Source: Chloroflexi bacterium 44-23 (lineage in GTDB: Bacteria > Chloroflexota > Anaerolineae > Anaerolineales > Anaerolineaceae). From it: a stretch of 64,000 bases of DNA. Every line of letters begins with the position of its first letter. Within the stretch, counting starts at the first letter, position 1. The stretch is from the NCBI GenBank assembly GCA_001899005.1, contig MKUW01000027.1:124001-188000 (forward strand), read 5' to 3'. The notes under the pieces are model-generated. The model did not search any database and was not told the DNA's origin. It saw only the letters and a program-made list of their open reading frames with translations. Below, in pieces: positions 53,689 to 63,200 of the stretch. Position numbers and translations under genes: made by a program.

Positions 53689-54105
53689 GAAACCCTGCCA
53701 ATTTGAATCTAAATGTGTGAAATGGAACTCCGATGGCTGTCTGCCAAGGGAATGCGACACGAATTAATTCAAATTGTTGTCAATCATCTTTCTTTCGGAA
53801 CCTCTCTGTTACGGATATGATCATTATATATGATTTTTTCAGATTGTGGTTAGAAATGGCAATTCTTTCATCCAACAGTCTCCCGAAATAACCGGGTAGT
53901 CGCCGGAGGCTCGCAAAGCAACCCATTCCCTTCACAGACCGTCCAAATTTATAAAATGAGGAACTTGTATCCAAAAATTACGACGGATGGTTTTACCGCT
54001 TGAATTTTCGATGGATTTGTTCTTACCTGTAGTCTCCTAAAATTGTAATCAGCGAATCAACCAACGCATCGATTCTCACTCTTTGCCAAATATGAAATTT
54101 CCCTA
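53689..54105. other. intergenic region before the deoR operon
   Basis: Divergent spacer between the ABC-F gene (minus) and the DeoR gene (plus). A TATAAT on the minus strand (near 53823-53828) may serve ABC-F, but its -35 is poor. Otherwise nothing recognised. Confidence 0.4.
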
Positions 54106-54162
54106 TTGTAAATGACAGATAAATCTGCTAGAATGTGATTAGATGTGATTAGATATGATTGC
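54106..54162 (+). promoter_or_regulatory. promoter and direct-repeat operator of the DeoR operon
   Basis: TTGTAA (54106-54111), 17-bp spacer, TAGAAT (54129-54134). From the -10 box onward lie three direct repeats with a 10-bp period: ATGTGATTAG (54133-54142), ATGTGATTAG (54143-54152) and ATATGATTGC (54153-54162). DeoR-family proteins such as AgaR bind phased direct repeats, so this is a likely self-regulated operator. Confidence 0.65.
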
Positions 54163-54176
54163 TATTGATTGGTTTT

Positions 54177-54959
54177 ATGCACATGACCCTAGATTATCTT
54201 TCAAATATTGAACGCCAACAAGAAATCCTTATCTTTCTAAACCGCCAACAACGTATCTCGGTGGCGGAGATTTGCGAAATGTTCGCCGTCAGTGAGGCTA
54301 CTGCCCGAAGAGACCTCGAGGTATTAACCGAGCAGAACCATTTACGACGCGTACATGGCGGTGCAATCTCTTTGCGCCAGGCTCCCCCTGAACTGCCCAT
54401 GTTACAACGGGAAATGGAACAGGCAGAAGAAAAAAAGAAAATCGGTCTGGCTGCTGCTCATCAGGTGCAAGATGGAGAAACTGTTTTTCTTGGGTCCGGT
54501 AGTACGGTGCTGGAAGCGGCGCGTATTTTAAAAGATCGTAGCTCACTAACTGTTATTACCAATTCATTACCAGTCATGAATCTGTTATCAGGTCTCTCGG
54601 ACATCAGCCTCATTGCTTTGGGAGGTATGTTGCGTGACAGCGAACTTTCCTTTATTGGGCATATCACCGAACAGGCTTTGTCAGAGATTAGAGCGGACAA
54701 AGTAATAATCGGCATTCACGCTATTGACCTTGAAAATGGGCTTACCAATGATTACCTGCCGGAGACAATGACAGACCGGGCCATATTAAAATGTGGTCGG
54801 GAAGTCATTGTGGTAGCAGACCATACCAAGATCAACTCGGTTTCGATCGCTTACCTGGCGCCTGTTGAAAGCATCCATAAATTTATTACTGATCAGAACG
54901 CACCAGCTAATTTTCTTTCGTCTCTTGCTGAAAAAGGGATTATCGTTATCACCGCATAG
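54177..54959 (+). CDS. DeoR-family regulator, AgaR-like
   Basis: About 261 residues. N-terminal winged helix (about 10-60: ISVAEICEMFAVSEATARRD then LEVLTEQNHLRRVHGGA) and a DeoR-C sensor domain of the sugar-phosphate isomerase fold (about 75-230), with FLGSGSTVLEAARIL, VITNSLPVMN and ALGGMLRDSELSFIG. Members sense phosphorylated sugars; AgaR senses galactosamine or GalNAc phosphates. It heads the following catabolic operon. Start either 54177 or 54183; no clear ribosome site for either. Confidence 0.88.
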   Translation: MHMTLDYLSNIERQQEILIFLNRQQRISVAEICEMFAVSEATARRDLEVLTEQNHLRRVHGGAISLRQAPPELPMLQREMEQAEEKKKIGLAAAHQVQDGETVFLGSGSTVLEAARILKDRSSLTVITNSLPVMNLLSGLSDISLIALGGMLRDSELSFIGHITEQALSEIRADKVIIGIHAIDLENGLTNDYLPETMTDRAILKCGREVIVVADHTKINSVSIAYLAPVESIHKFITDQNAPANFLSSLAEKGIIVITA

Positions 54960-55007
54960 GTCTGATGGCCTTATATACCTCAGAAAGGTCAATAGGAATC
55001 ATTTCTA

Positions 55008-56042
55008 ATGCTCCTCCAAGACTATCGCCCGCAATCAAAACTAGTTACCAAATCGACTTTAATCTCTAAACCGTGTTTTGCTGTGATTGATGCACACAAC
55101 CACCTTGGCCAGGCATTCGGCGGCGGATGGGATCAGCGTCCAATTGGTGAATTGCTTGACCAACTCGATCAAGCCGGTGTCGTCCGATATGTAGATCTTG
55201 ATGGGGGCTGGGGTGAGCATATCCTCGAAACGCATTTGGACCATTTCAAGCAGCCTGCACCCGAACGCTTCCACATTTTCGGTGGAGTGGATTGGAGTAT
55301 GTGGGAAGTCAAAGGGTCTTCCTTCCCGGAGTGGGCAGCTCATAAGTTGAGGCTTCAAAAATTGCGCGGAGCAGAAGGGTTAAAAATATGGAAAGGCCTA
55401 GGACTGCATGTCAAAGATCACCTCGGGATGCTGGTAAATGTTGATGACTCCCGCCTTGCACCCATTTGGGAAACAGCAGCGGAAATTGGTTTTCCCGTCA
55501 TGATTCATGTAGCGGATCCGGTTGCGTTTTTCGACCCAATTGATGAGAACAATGAACGCTGGGAAGAGTTGCGTGAACATCCCGATTGGGCTTTTACCAG
55601 CCCGCCTAATCCTTCTTTTAATCATATCATCCAGGGGTTGGCGAATCTGGTTGAAACCCATAAAAACACAACCTTTATTGGTGCTCATGTTGGGTGTTAT
55701 GCAGAAAATCTAGCCTGGGTTGGTGCAATGCTCGACCGCTGCCCCAACTTTCATGTGGATATCTCGGCGCGTATTAGCGAATTAGGCCGGCAGCCTTATG
55801 CAGCCAAACGTTTTATGCTGCAATACTCAGATCGCATCTTGTTCGGTTCCGATATGGGACCAGATTTGGACACTTATCGCATCATTTTTCGTTTTTTGGA
55901 AACAGAAGATGAATATTTTAATTACGGTACTTCCGTTATACCGGGTCAGGGGCGCTGGCAAATATATGGTTTGAATTTGCCCTGTGAAGTGTTGGAAAAA
56001 GTTTACTTTAAAAATGCAGAAAGACTTTTATTGGGTAAATAA
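55008..56042 (+). CDS. amidohydrolase-2-family metal-dependent hydrolase
   Basis: A 344-residue TIM-barrel hydrolase of the COG2159 group. The metal site is VIDAHNHLGQAFG (near 27). Conserved EGLKIWKGLGLHVKDHLGML, FPVMIHVADPVAF (near 165, His), FIGAHVGCYAENLAW (near 223, His) and RILFGSDMGPDLD (near 280, Asp) follow. Relatives are decarboxylases, lactonases and similar hydrolases. It lies between the regulator and the SIS gene, so it should act on a sugar or sugar-acid intermediate or remove a substituent. The exact reaction cannot be told. Confidence 0.82.
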   Translation: MLLQDYRPQSKLVTKSTLISKPCFAVIDAHNHLGQAFGGGWDQRPIGELLDQLDQAGVVRYVDLDGGWGEHILETHLDHFKQPAPERFHIFGGVDWSMWEVKGSSFPEWAAHKLRLQKLRGAEGLKIWKGLGLHVKDHLGMLVNVDDSRLAPIWETAAEIGFPVMIHVADPVAFFDPIDENNERWEELREHPDWAFTSPPNPSFNHIIQGLANLVETHKNTTFIGAHVGCYAENLAWVGAMLDRCPNFHVDISARISELGRQPYAAKRFMLQYSDRILFGSDMGPDLDTYRIIFRFLETEDEYFNYGTSVIPGQGRWQIYGLNLPCEVLEKVYFKNAERLLLGK

Positions 56043-57091
56043 TGGAAACAAATTTTGAAACAAATCAAAATGGCATTAATACATATGCAGAAATACTTTC
56101 TCAACCTGAAATCTGGGATAGTGCAATTATTGTGGCGGAAAGTCAACGCCAGAAATTAGAAGAAATTGATCTTACACAATTCGATCAGGTTATTTTTACC
56201 GGTTGTGGGTCCACATATTATTTATCGCTTTCCGCGGCTTTTACGCTACAGCAAACCACCGGTATTCCTGCCAGAGCAGTTCCCGCCAGTGAATTACTTT
56301 TTTCGCCGGATGCGCTTCTCACGTCTGGCAAAACGCTATTGGTAGCTCTTAGCCGCTCTGGGTCCACCACAGAAACAGTCGCAGCCGTAAATAAGTTTAA
56401 AAATAATGACAAAGGTTACGTGATTGCCATTAGCAATTATCCAGAGGAGGCCCTGGCCGGCCTGGCAGACATTGCACTGATCATCGAAGCAGGTCAGGAG
56501 CAAAGTGTGGCCCAAACCCGTTCATTTGCCTCCATGTTGGTCGCAGCCACAACCATGACATCCATCCTTGGCCGCCGGAATGATTGGATTGGCCTATTAC
56601 ATAAGCTGCAGGCTGTGGGGAGCAGACTCATAACGGAATATGAACCAATCTCCCGTTCAATTGGGCAGAATATTAACCTGGATCGCTTCTATTTCCTCGG
56701 TTCTGGTGCACGCTTTGGCCTGGCCTGCGAAACGAACCTTAAACTGAAAGAAATGACGCTCACCCATAGTGAACCCTTTCATTTCTTTGAATTTCGTCAT
56801 GGGCCAATGGCGATGGTGACTCCTAGCACACAGATAATTGGCCTGTATTCGGAATTCAATCTTCGCAATGAAGCTCAGGTGATGAAAGAAATGAAAGCAC
56901 TTGGGGCACATACCCTTAGTTTGGGAGAAACCCAGGCTGATATCAACTTTAATAGTGGAATACCGGAAGTGTTGCAAAATGTTCTATTTCTTCCCATCCT
57001 GCAATTGATGGCATTCCATCGTTCTATCCACAAAGGGTTGAACCCGGATAAGCCTAATAATCTCTCATCCGTCGTGACGCTCGATATCTAA
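56042..57091 (+). CDS. SIS-domain sugar-phosphate isomerase/deaminase, AgaS-like
   Basis: 349 residues with two SIS domains (about 40-170 and 205-335), as in the isomerase half of GlmS and in AgaS. VIFTGCGSTYYLSLSAAF, VALSRSGSTTETVAAVNKF and FEFRHGPMAMVTP hold the sugar-phosphate site. The C-terminal GLNPDKPNNLSSVVTLDI is typical of this subgroup. AgaS deaminates and isomerises galactosamine-6-phosphate to tagatose-6-phosphate; GlmD-like relatives act on glucosamine-6-phosphate. The LacD-type aldolase downstream favours the galactosamine route (inference). Its first base is the last base of the upstream stop. Confidence 0.87.
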   Translation: METNFETNQNGINTYAEILSQPEIWDSAIIVAESQRQKLEEIDLTQFDQVIFTGCGSTYYLSLSAAFTLQQTTGIPARAVPASELLFSPDALLTSGKTLLVALSRSGSTTETVAAVNKFKNNDKGYVIAISNYPEEALAGLADIALIIEAGQEQSVAQTRSFASMLVAATTMTSILGRRNDWIGLLHKLQAVGSRLITEYEPISRSIGQNINLDRFYFLGSGARFGLACETNLKLKEMTLTHSEPFHFFEFRHGPMAMVTPSTQIIGLYSEFNLRNEAQVMKEMKALGAHTLSLGETQADINFNSGIPEVLQNVLFLPILQLMAFHRSIHKGLNPDKPNNLSSVVTLDI

Positions 57092-57167
57092 TAAGGAGGG
57101 ATCCAAAAAATAAATCGGTTTTATCAAAATTTTAGTTTTGCATAACCATTTAAAAGGAGAAGATGAA

Positions 57168-58463
57168 ATGAATATAAAAACCTACAGGTTACTTTTTGTT
57201 TTCGTTGTTTTATCTTTGACATTTGCCTCTTGTACGGCACCAAGTCAACCTACACCCGCTGATGATGCGAAAGTAACCTTACGATTTTGGACACACACCA
57301 ACAATGCTTTTAATGCGGGTTATGATGCCCTGATTAAATCGTATCAGGACGAACATCCGAATGTGACCATCCAGCGTGAATCTTTTGATTATGAGCTCTA
57401 TCTCCAGAACTTGCAAACAGCCATGCCTGCCAAGGAAGAAGCTGACATTTTGCAAATCTTTGGGACGTGGACCTCCCAATACTACGAACGCCTGGCACCC
57501 ATGCCGGCTGAGATTATGACATTGGATGAAGCAGAGAATCAATTCTATTCTGCTCCGATAGGCGGATTCACTGTCAACGGTCAATTGTATGGCTTACCAC
57601 AGGAATTTAATACCGAATATGGCGGTGTGCTTGTTAATAAGACCATGTTTGAAGCCGCCGGTGTTGTCTATCCGCCTGTCTGGAAGACGATGGATGATGT
57701 CATTGCAGATGCAGTCAAGTTGGAAGCGAACGATTCCTCCGGGATGATGTCGGTAGCAGGCTTTCATTTCACAGCAGCAGATCCTTTATCATTCTCATTC
57801 CTGGCCGGTATAAAGCAGCGCGGCGGAGATTATTGGAACGCAGATCGGACTGGTTTTACCTTCAACACGCCAGAAGCCAAAGCACAGCTGGAGTTTTATA
57901 TGGATGCTGTACAGAAGGGTGTAGTTGACCCGGTTGTTTTCAATGACACAACCAACTTTGTAATTGATGCCTTTTTTACCAACAAAGTGGCCATCGGTTA
58001 TATTGGTACCTGGGCAATTGCGGAAGGATTGACTAACTTCCCCGATTTTAGCGATGAGTGGGGTTACTTCTTTCTGCCACCCATTCAGGGCGAGCCAGTT
58101 TTTGTCGCTGATTCTGGTTGGGGTTTGGCTGTATCACCCAATAGCAAACATCAGGATGTGGCCTGGGATTTTGTAAAATATGTCACGACTGTGACTGCCA
58201 ATGCAGAATCGTTTAACATAGCCAGCGGGACAATTCCGGCTTTGAAAGAAGTTGCAAAATCTGCTAAGATTGATGAAGAAATGCCATGGGTGGGAGAAGC
58301 ATTGGGTACGTTGCCGTATGGTGAATATTTGGGCAATATGCCCGATCGTGATCTGGTAATCTATGAGATCATTTATCCACATTTGCTGAATGCTCTACAA
58401 GGTGTGGAAACAGTTGATGAAGCCCTTGAAGCAATTAATACTGAGGCGAACTCTACTTTTTAA
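57168..58463 (+). CDS. sugar ABC transporter substrate-binding lipoprotein
   Basis: About 431 residues from ATG at 57168 after AAAGGAGA. Lipoprotein signal with lipobox FASC (Cys22), then a family-1 extracellular solute-binding fold: VTLRFWTHTNNAFNAGYDAL, YGLPQEFNTEYGGVLVNKTM (ligand cleft) and KVAIGYIGTWAIAEGLTNFP. It would capture an oligosaccharide outside the membrane and hand it to the two permeases downstream. There is no ATPase gene in the cluster, so a shared MsmX-like ATPase elsewhere must power it. Confidence 0.92.
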   Translation: MNIKTYRLLFVFVVLSLTFASCTAPSQPTPADDAKVTLRFWTHTNNAFNAGYDALIKSYQDEHPNVTIQRESFDYELYLQNLQTAMPAKEEADILQIFGTWTSQYYERLAPMPAEIMTLDEAENQFYSAPIGGFTVNGQLYGLPQEFNTEYGGVLVNKTMFEAAGVVYPPVWKTMDDVIADAVKLEANDSSGMMSVAGFHFTAADPLSFSFLAGIKQRGGDYWNADRTGFTFNTPEAKAQLEFYMDAVQKGVVDPVVFNDTTNFVIDAFFTNKVAIGYIGTWAIAEGLTNFPDFSDEWGYFFLPPIQGEPVFVADSGWGLAVSPNSKHQDVAWDFVKYVTTVTANAESFNIASGTIPALKEVAKSAKIDEEMPWVGEALGTLPYGEYLGNMPDRDLVIYEIIYPHLLNALQGVETVDEALEAINTEANSTF

Positions 58464-58476
58464 TCTTTGAATTAGA

Positions 58477-58505
58477 CCCTGAGGCGTTGAGAAAACGCCT
58501 CAGGG
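58477..58505 (+). promoter_or_regulatory. stable intercistronic hairpin between binding protein and permease genes
   Basis: CCCTGAGGCGTT (58477-58488), loop GAGAA, AACGCCTCAGGG (58494-58505): a perfect 12-bp GC-rich stem 13 bp after the binding-protein stop. There is no U-run after it. Such stems protect or partly terminate the upstream mRNA so that binding protein is made in excess of permease. Confidence 0.8.
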
Positions 58506-58546
58506 CACATTGTTTGACCACCGCCCTCAACCAGAGGAGGATTAGT

Positions 58547-59521
58547 ATGACTCAAAGTGTAAAAAACAAGAATTTTTCCACAAGTGGTCTTACAAAAAGT
58601 AAAAACCGGTTTGTCTCGCAAATTGTAATTCCATTGTTAATCTACAACTCCCTGGGGATTTTCATTCTGGGATGGGCGTTTATCTTGATGTTTTATAATT
58701 ACAGCCCGGGACGCTTAGGGGGACCGATACTTGGGTTGGGCGGCTCGAATCCTTTTATTGGACTGGGAAATTTCAGTGAGATGTTCCAAGGTATTTCGGT
58801 CAAGTCACGCTTATTCCTGGTCAGTCTTAAAAATACATTGGTCTTCGCTTTCGCCGTTCTACCGCTTAATCTGGTACTAACGCTTACATTAGCCTATTTA
58901 CTGGAAGAGATTGGAAGCAAGTTCAAAGCACTCTACCGCGCAATTTACTTTTTGCCGGTATTGATGTCCTCCGTAGGAGTGGCTATCATCTGGCTGAGTA
59001 TGTATGACCCTCAGGCAGGCTGGATCAATGCCATTGTTCGATTTTTTGGTGGACAACCGGTGGCCTGGTTGTCTGACCCGCGTGCAGGTTTTTTGGGGGT
59101 TTCTGTGGCACTATGGGCCGTGATTCTGGCCTACCTCTGGCAAGATTATGGCTATAACATGGTCATCTTTATTGCAGCTTTGCAGAGCATCCCACAAGAT
59201 CTAAAAGATGCTGCTTTAATTGATGGGGCAACCCCCTGGCAGACTTTTAGATTGATCACCATCCAATTAATTAAACCCACCTTCCTTTTTGTCAGCGTGA
59301 TGACGATGTTATCCTCCTTCCAGGTTTTTGACATTATTCAAGTCATGACGAATGGTGGTCCTGGCAATAAGACTCAAGTCTTGATGCTGGATATTTATAA
59401 GAATGCTTTCCGTTACCAAAACATGGGCTGGGCTGCGGCTGAATCATTCGTACTATTTTTGATCATCATGGCTATTACCCTCTTTCAGATGCGCGTTCTG
59501 CGCACGGATTGGGAGTATTAA
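58547..59521 (+). CDS. sugar ABC transporter permease (MalF-type)
   Basis: About 324 residues from ATG at 58547, preceded by AGAGGAGG. It has six membrane helices. The coupling EAA loop is LKDAALIDGATPWQTFRLIT (near 220), contacting the ATPase. The end, MTNGGPGNKTQVLMLDIYKN, is typical of the MalF/UgpA type. Codons upstream to 58487 would read through the hairpin and are not part of the protein. It pairs with the next permease. Confidence 0.93.
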   Translation: MTQSVKNKNFSTSGLTKSKNRFVSQIVIPLLIYNSLGIFILGWAFILMFYNYSPGRLGGPILGLGGSNPFIGLGNFSEMFQGISVKSRLFLVSLKNTLVFAFAVLPLNLVLTLTLAYLLEEIGSKFKALYRAIYFLPVLMSSVGVAIIWLSMYDPQAGWINAIVRFFGGQPVAWLSDPRAGFLGVSVALWAVILAYLWQDYGYNMVIFIAALQSIPQDLKDAALIDGATPWQTFRLITIQLIKPTFLFVSVMTMLSSFQVFDIIQVMTNGGPGNKTQVLMLDIYKNAFRYQNMGWAAAESFVLFLIIMAITLFQMRVLRTDWEY

Positions 59522-59522
59522 T

Positions 59523-60404
59523 ATGACTGCGATGAATGACTCCAAAAAAATTGCTCTTCCGTCGCAAAAGAAATCTTCTGGGTTTGAAGAAAAACGAAAA
59601 ATTTTATTTTTGATCCTTCTGACAGTTGGATTGGTCGCCACGCTGCTTCCTTTTATTTTTATGGTCCTAACAGCATTCAAGACCAACACGGAAACGTTGC
59701 GTGTACCGCCTACCTTTTTCCCACAAAATCCAACCTTAGATAATTTTAAGAAGATATTTTCTGATCCCAACCTGCCATTGTTGCGTTTTTACGGCAACAG
59801 CCTGTTTGTGGCTGGTTTTAATGTTACTATGACGCTATTGACCAGTTCGCTGCTGGGTTATTTGTTTGCTAAATTCGAATTTAAAGGCAAAAGAATCTTG
59901 TTCGGCTGGTTTCTGGTCATGATGATGATTCCTTCACACATCACCATGATTCCAAGTTACCTGATCCTGGCAAAAATTGGCCTGATCAATTCTTTATGGG
60001 GTCTGATTATTTTTAGTGCGGTGGATGCTTTTGGCATCTTTATGATCCGCCAGTTCTGTGAGACCTTCCCAAATGACCTGCTCGATGCAGGCCGCATTGA
60101 TGGTGCCTCGGAATGGCAAATCTACTGGCGCCTGGTAATCCCACAACTGGGTGCCCCGATGGCAACTCTGGGGTTGTTGTCGTTCATGGGCAACTGGAAC
60201 GCCTATTTGTGGCCAATGATCGTTCTACAGAAAAACGAAGTGCGCACCCTGCCTATCATTCTGACATGGTTTAATTCCACCCATACCGGGCAGGGTGGTC
60301 TCATCGCGGCCGCTACGGTTCTGATCGTTTTACCAGTTTTATTTGTGCTGGTTTTCTTTCAGCGCTGGATTGTGAAAGGTTTTGTTACTTCAGGCTTGAA
60401 ATGA
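59523..60404 (+). CDS. sugar ABC transporter permease (MalG-type)
   Basis: 293 residues, six membrane helices. The EAA loop is LLDAGRIDGASEWQIYWRLV (near 190). It has the family-typical PSHITMIPSYLILAKIGLIN and a cytosolic tail ending FQRWIVKGFVTSGLK. It starts 1 bp after the upstream permease stop and overlaps the GNAT gene by 4 bp. Together the two permeases form the membrane channel of an oligosaccharide importer. Confidence 0.93.
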   Translation: MTAMNDSKKIALPSQKKSSGFEEKRKILFLILLTVGLVATLLPFIFMVLTAFKTNTETLRVPPTFFPQNPTLDNFKKIFSDPNLPLLRFYGNSLFVAGFNVTMTLLTSSLLGYLFAKFEFKGKRILFGWFLVMMMIPSHITMIPSYLILAKIGLINSLWGLIIFSAVDAFGIFMIRQFCETFPNDLLDAGRIDGASEWQIYWRLVIPQLGAPMATLGLLSFMGNWNAYLWPMIVLQKNEVRTLPIILTWFNSTHTGQGGLIAAATVLIVLPVLFVLVFFQRWIVKGFVTSGLK

Positions 60405-60940
60405 TGGTTGTTCAAATTAAATTTCTCAAAGGGAAAGAAATATTACCAGAACTGGATCGCAAGATTGAAGAGATTGATCAGCTTGCTTTTGCGGATGAAG
60501 ATCGGGATGACCCTGATCTCAAAGGGATCGAGTGGTCAGCGTCACAATGGATGGCACTGGCCTTCATTAATAATCAATTGGTTTCCCAATTGGGGATGTT
60601 GAAGCGAGAAATTTTGGTTGGAAAAAGCGTAATCCCTGTGGTTGGGGTTGGGGGAGTTGCCACGCACCCACAATGGCAAAAAAGAGGATTGGCGTCTCAG
60701 TTACTGAAAGCAAGTGAATCCTTTATGCGCGATCAGTTCAAATTGCCATTCGGATTGTTAGTATGTGCTGGGGAAACTCAGCCGCTGTATGCCGGCTGCG
60801 GCTGGCAACCGGTTGCCCAATCCCTTAAATTTATTCAGGAAGGGCAAAGGCGTACAATAAATACGGTTGTAATGGTTTTGCTATTATCAACTCAGCCATG
60901 GCCGCCTGGTGAAATTGATTTGTGTGGTCTGCCCTGGTAA
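60401..60940 (+). CDS. GNAT-family N-acetyltransferase
   Basis: 179 residues with the acetyl-CoA-binding motif GVGGVATHPQWQKRGLASQLL (motif A, near 80-100) and preceding beta strands, similar to the first domain of Eis-like acetyltransferases. It starts inside the permease gene (ATGA overlap), so it belongs to the operon. The operon context makes an amino sugar such as galactosamine a plausible acceptor, but the fold is used for many substrates. Confidence 0.82.
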   Translation: MMVVQIKFLKGKEILPELDRKIEEIDQLAFADEDRDDPDLKGIEWSASQWMALAFINNQLVSQLGMLKREILVGKSVIPVVGVGGVATHPQWQKRGLASQLLKASESFMRDQFKLPFGLLVCAGETQPLYAGCGWQPVAQSLKFIQEGQRRTINTVVMVLLLSTQPWPPGEIDLCGLPW

Positions 60941-61019
60941 AAGAACTCTGATTTGGCTAGAAGGCAGATTCGCATTTTATAAAAACAAAGTAGATGTACC
61001 ATTCAAAGGAGAATGACAA

Positions 61020-62351
61020 ATGACAAAAATAGCATTTATAGGAGCTGGCAGCCTGGGCTTTACCCTGGAGCTGGTACGTGATATTCTGACTTTCCCGCTG
61101 CTCGAGGATGCCATTCTGAGCTTGATGGATATTGACGTCGAGCGCTTGGAGTGGGCAAAAAAAGGTGTAGAAAAGCTGATCCACGAAGGCAATCGTCCTG
61201 CCAAGGTGGAAGCAACCCTGGATCGTTTGGAAGCACTCAAGGATGCGGATGTGGTCCTGACTACCATTTTGACCGGTAGCACGGAAGTCTGGCGTTATGA
61301 CATTGAAATCCCCAAGAAATATGGGATTGACATCAATGTGGGTGATACGCGTGGCCCGAGTGGAATTTTCCGCTTCTTGCGCACAATTAACCCGATGACG
61401 GATATTGTCCGCGATATGGAAAAAGTGTGTCCCAACGCGGTTCTGCTCAATTACACCAACCCGATGGCCATGTTATGTTCCGCTTTGCAGAGACAGACAG
61501 ATATCACAGTCACCGGTCTTTGCCATTCCGTCCAGGGGACTGCGATGATGCTGGCAGAATGGATTGGTGCACCTTTCCATGAAATCGATTATCTTTGTGC
61601 CGGTATCAACCACCAGGCCTGGTACCTGGAATATAAATGGAATGGCAAGGATGCCTATCCGCTCATAGATAAAGCCATCAAAGAAAGGCCGGAAATCTAT
61701 CAGGAAGAGATTGTGCGAAATGAGATGTATTTGGCTTTAGGCAAGTATGTCACCGAATCGAGCGGGCATAATTCAGAATATAACTGGTGGTTCCGCAAAC
61801 GACCTGATCTGATCGAGAAGTATTGCACGCATGGCACCGGCTGGAATCCGGGTGAGTATGCCTATATCTTGAAAGAATATCAGCACAACGAAGCCACCTG
61901 GAAGGAACAAGTGAAAGAGGAGCTGGCGCGAGAACTCGGTCCGGAAGGATTGGAACGGGGGCATGAGTATGCTGCCTATATTATCAACGCCCTCAAAGGC
62001 GGTGAAATGTTCAAATTCAACGGCAACGTGCGTAATACGCACCTCATCAACAACCTGCCGGAGGGCGCCTGTGTTGAAGTGCCGGTCGTGGTTGATAAGG
62101 CCGGCTTCCATACCATCCACGTCGGCGATCTGCCACCGGAATGTGCTCTTTTAACGCAACTCAGTTCCGGTATTGAAGAATTGGCGATCAACGGTTCATT
62201 GGTGGGCGATCCAACCATGATTTACCGCGCCATTTGTCACGATCCTTTGACAGCATCTGTGCTTTCATTGGCTGAGATTCGCCAAATGACCAACGAGCTC
62301 TTTGCCCAAAACAAAGAATATTTACCACAATTCAAAACTCATACAGTATGA
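61020..62351 (+). CDS. GH4 family glycosidase (alpha-galactosidase type)
   Basis: A 443-residue NAD+- and Mn2+-dependent glycosidase that works by oxidation at C3 and elimination, inside the cell. The Rossmann start is [20 protein letters not shown], then [32 protein letters not shown], the metal and substrate motif [12 protein letters not shown] (Cys and His near 167) and [14 protein letters not shown]. The CHSVQ/GINH combination is typical of the MelA alpha-galactosidase branch. It would split imported alpha-linked oligosaccharides. It overlaps the GH114 gene by ATGA. The start is well set by AAAGGAG. Confidence 0.92.
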   Translation: MTKIAFIGAGSLGFTLELVRDILTFPLLEDAILSLMDIDVERLEWAKKGVEKLIHEGNRPAKVEATLDRLEALKDADVVLTTILTGSTEVWRYDIEIPKKYGIDINVGDTRGPSGIFRFLRTINPMTDIVRDMEKVCPNAVLLNYTNPMAMLCSALQRQTDITVTGLCHSVQGTAMMLAEWIGAPFHEIDYLCAGINHQAWYLEYKWNGKDAYPLIDKAIKERPEIYQEEIVRNEMYLALGKYVTESSGHNSEYNWWFRKRPDLIEKYCTHGTGWNPGEYAYILKEYQHNEATWKEQVKEELARELGPEGLERGHEYAAYIINALKGGEMFKFNGNVRNTHLINNLPEGACVEVPVVVDKAGFHTIHVGDLPPECALLTQLSSGIEELAINGSLVGDPTMIYRAICHDPLTASVLSLAEIRQMTNELFAQNKEYLPQFKTHTV

Positions 62352-63181
62352 GCAGAATAACCTGGTGGATTGGGACAACTCTCTTTCTGCTGGCAGCCTG
62401 CTCTCCAATTGAGGCTGAAAATATGGCACCTACACCTGACTATTCTTCCCCTCCGCCTGCTGCAAATTGGTGGCGACCGTCGGTTGGGCTTACCTGGCAA
62501 TGGCATATCTCCGAGCCACCAGTTGACACCAGCGTCGAGGCAGATGTCTATGATATTGACCTGTTCGAGAATGACGCAGAAGTCATTGCTGAACTTCATC
62601 GCAAGAATCGCAAAGTCATCTGTTACATTTCAGTCGGTTCAATTGAAGATTGGCGCCCGGATGTGGATCAATTTCCGGCTGTGGTACTGGGAAAGGATTA
62701 CGATGGTTGGCCCGGTGAAAAATGGCTGGATATTCGCCGGATTGACCTGTTGGCTCCCATCATGCGCGCCCGATTGGACCTGTGCAAGGCAAAAGGTTTT
62801 GATGCGGTTGAACCCGATAACATTGAAATCTACGATAATGATACCGGCTTTGTAATTACCTATAAAGACCAGCTGACCTATGCACGCTGGCTGGCGGATG
62901 AAGCCCACGCACGCGGGCTGGCAATTGGCATCAAGAACGCGCCGGACATGGTGGCAGATTCTCTGGACTTCTTTGATTTTGCCATAACTGAAGATGCATA
63001 TTATTACAACTGGATCGAAGAAATGTTGCCGTTTATCAAAGCAGGCAAACCAGTTTTTGCCGCCGAGTATACGGATATGGATGTGGATTTTCCTTCCGCC
63101 TGCGAGTGGGGTAAACTGAATAAAGTCAGTTTTATTCAGAAGAATCGCATACTGACTGCATTCCGCAACGTTTGTCCTTAA
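62348..63181 (+). CDS. GH114 lipoprotein, putative endo-alpha-1,4-polygalactosaminidase
   Basis: 277 residues with a lipoprotein signal (lipobox LAAC, Cys18) and a GH114 TIM barrel filling the rest. Diagnostic stretches: [15 protein letters not shown] (near 47), [20 protein letters not shown] (near 96), [33 protein letters not shown] (near 150; acidic residues presumed catalytic) and [13 protein letters not shown] (near 195). GH114 enzymes cut alpha-1,4-galactosamine chains, as in fungal galactosaminogalactan and bacterial Pel. It is tethered outside the membrane and would produce the fragments taken up by the ABC system. Confidence 0.9.
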   Translation: MSRITWWIGTTLFLLAACSPIEAENMAPTPDYSSPPPAANWWRPSVGLTWQWHISEPPVDTSVEADVYDIDLFENDAEVIAELHRKNRKVICYISVGSIEDWRPDVDQFPAVVLGKDYDGWPGEKWLDIRRIDLLAPIMRARLDLCKAKGFDAVEPDNIEIYDNDTGFVITYKDQLTYARWLADEAHARGLAIGIKNAPDMVADSLDFFDFAITEDAYYYNWIEEMLPFIKAGKPVFAAEYTDMDVDFPSACEWGKLNKVSFIQKNRILTAFRNVCP

Positions 63182-63200
63182 GATCCGAAAGGAAAAAAGT

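Noticed and set aside
58487..58546. Upstream extension of the MalF-type permease
   Set aside because: It would read through the hairpin; ATG at 58547 has a strong AGAGGAGG site.
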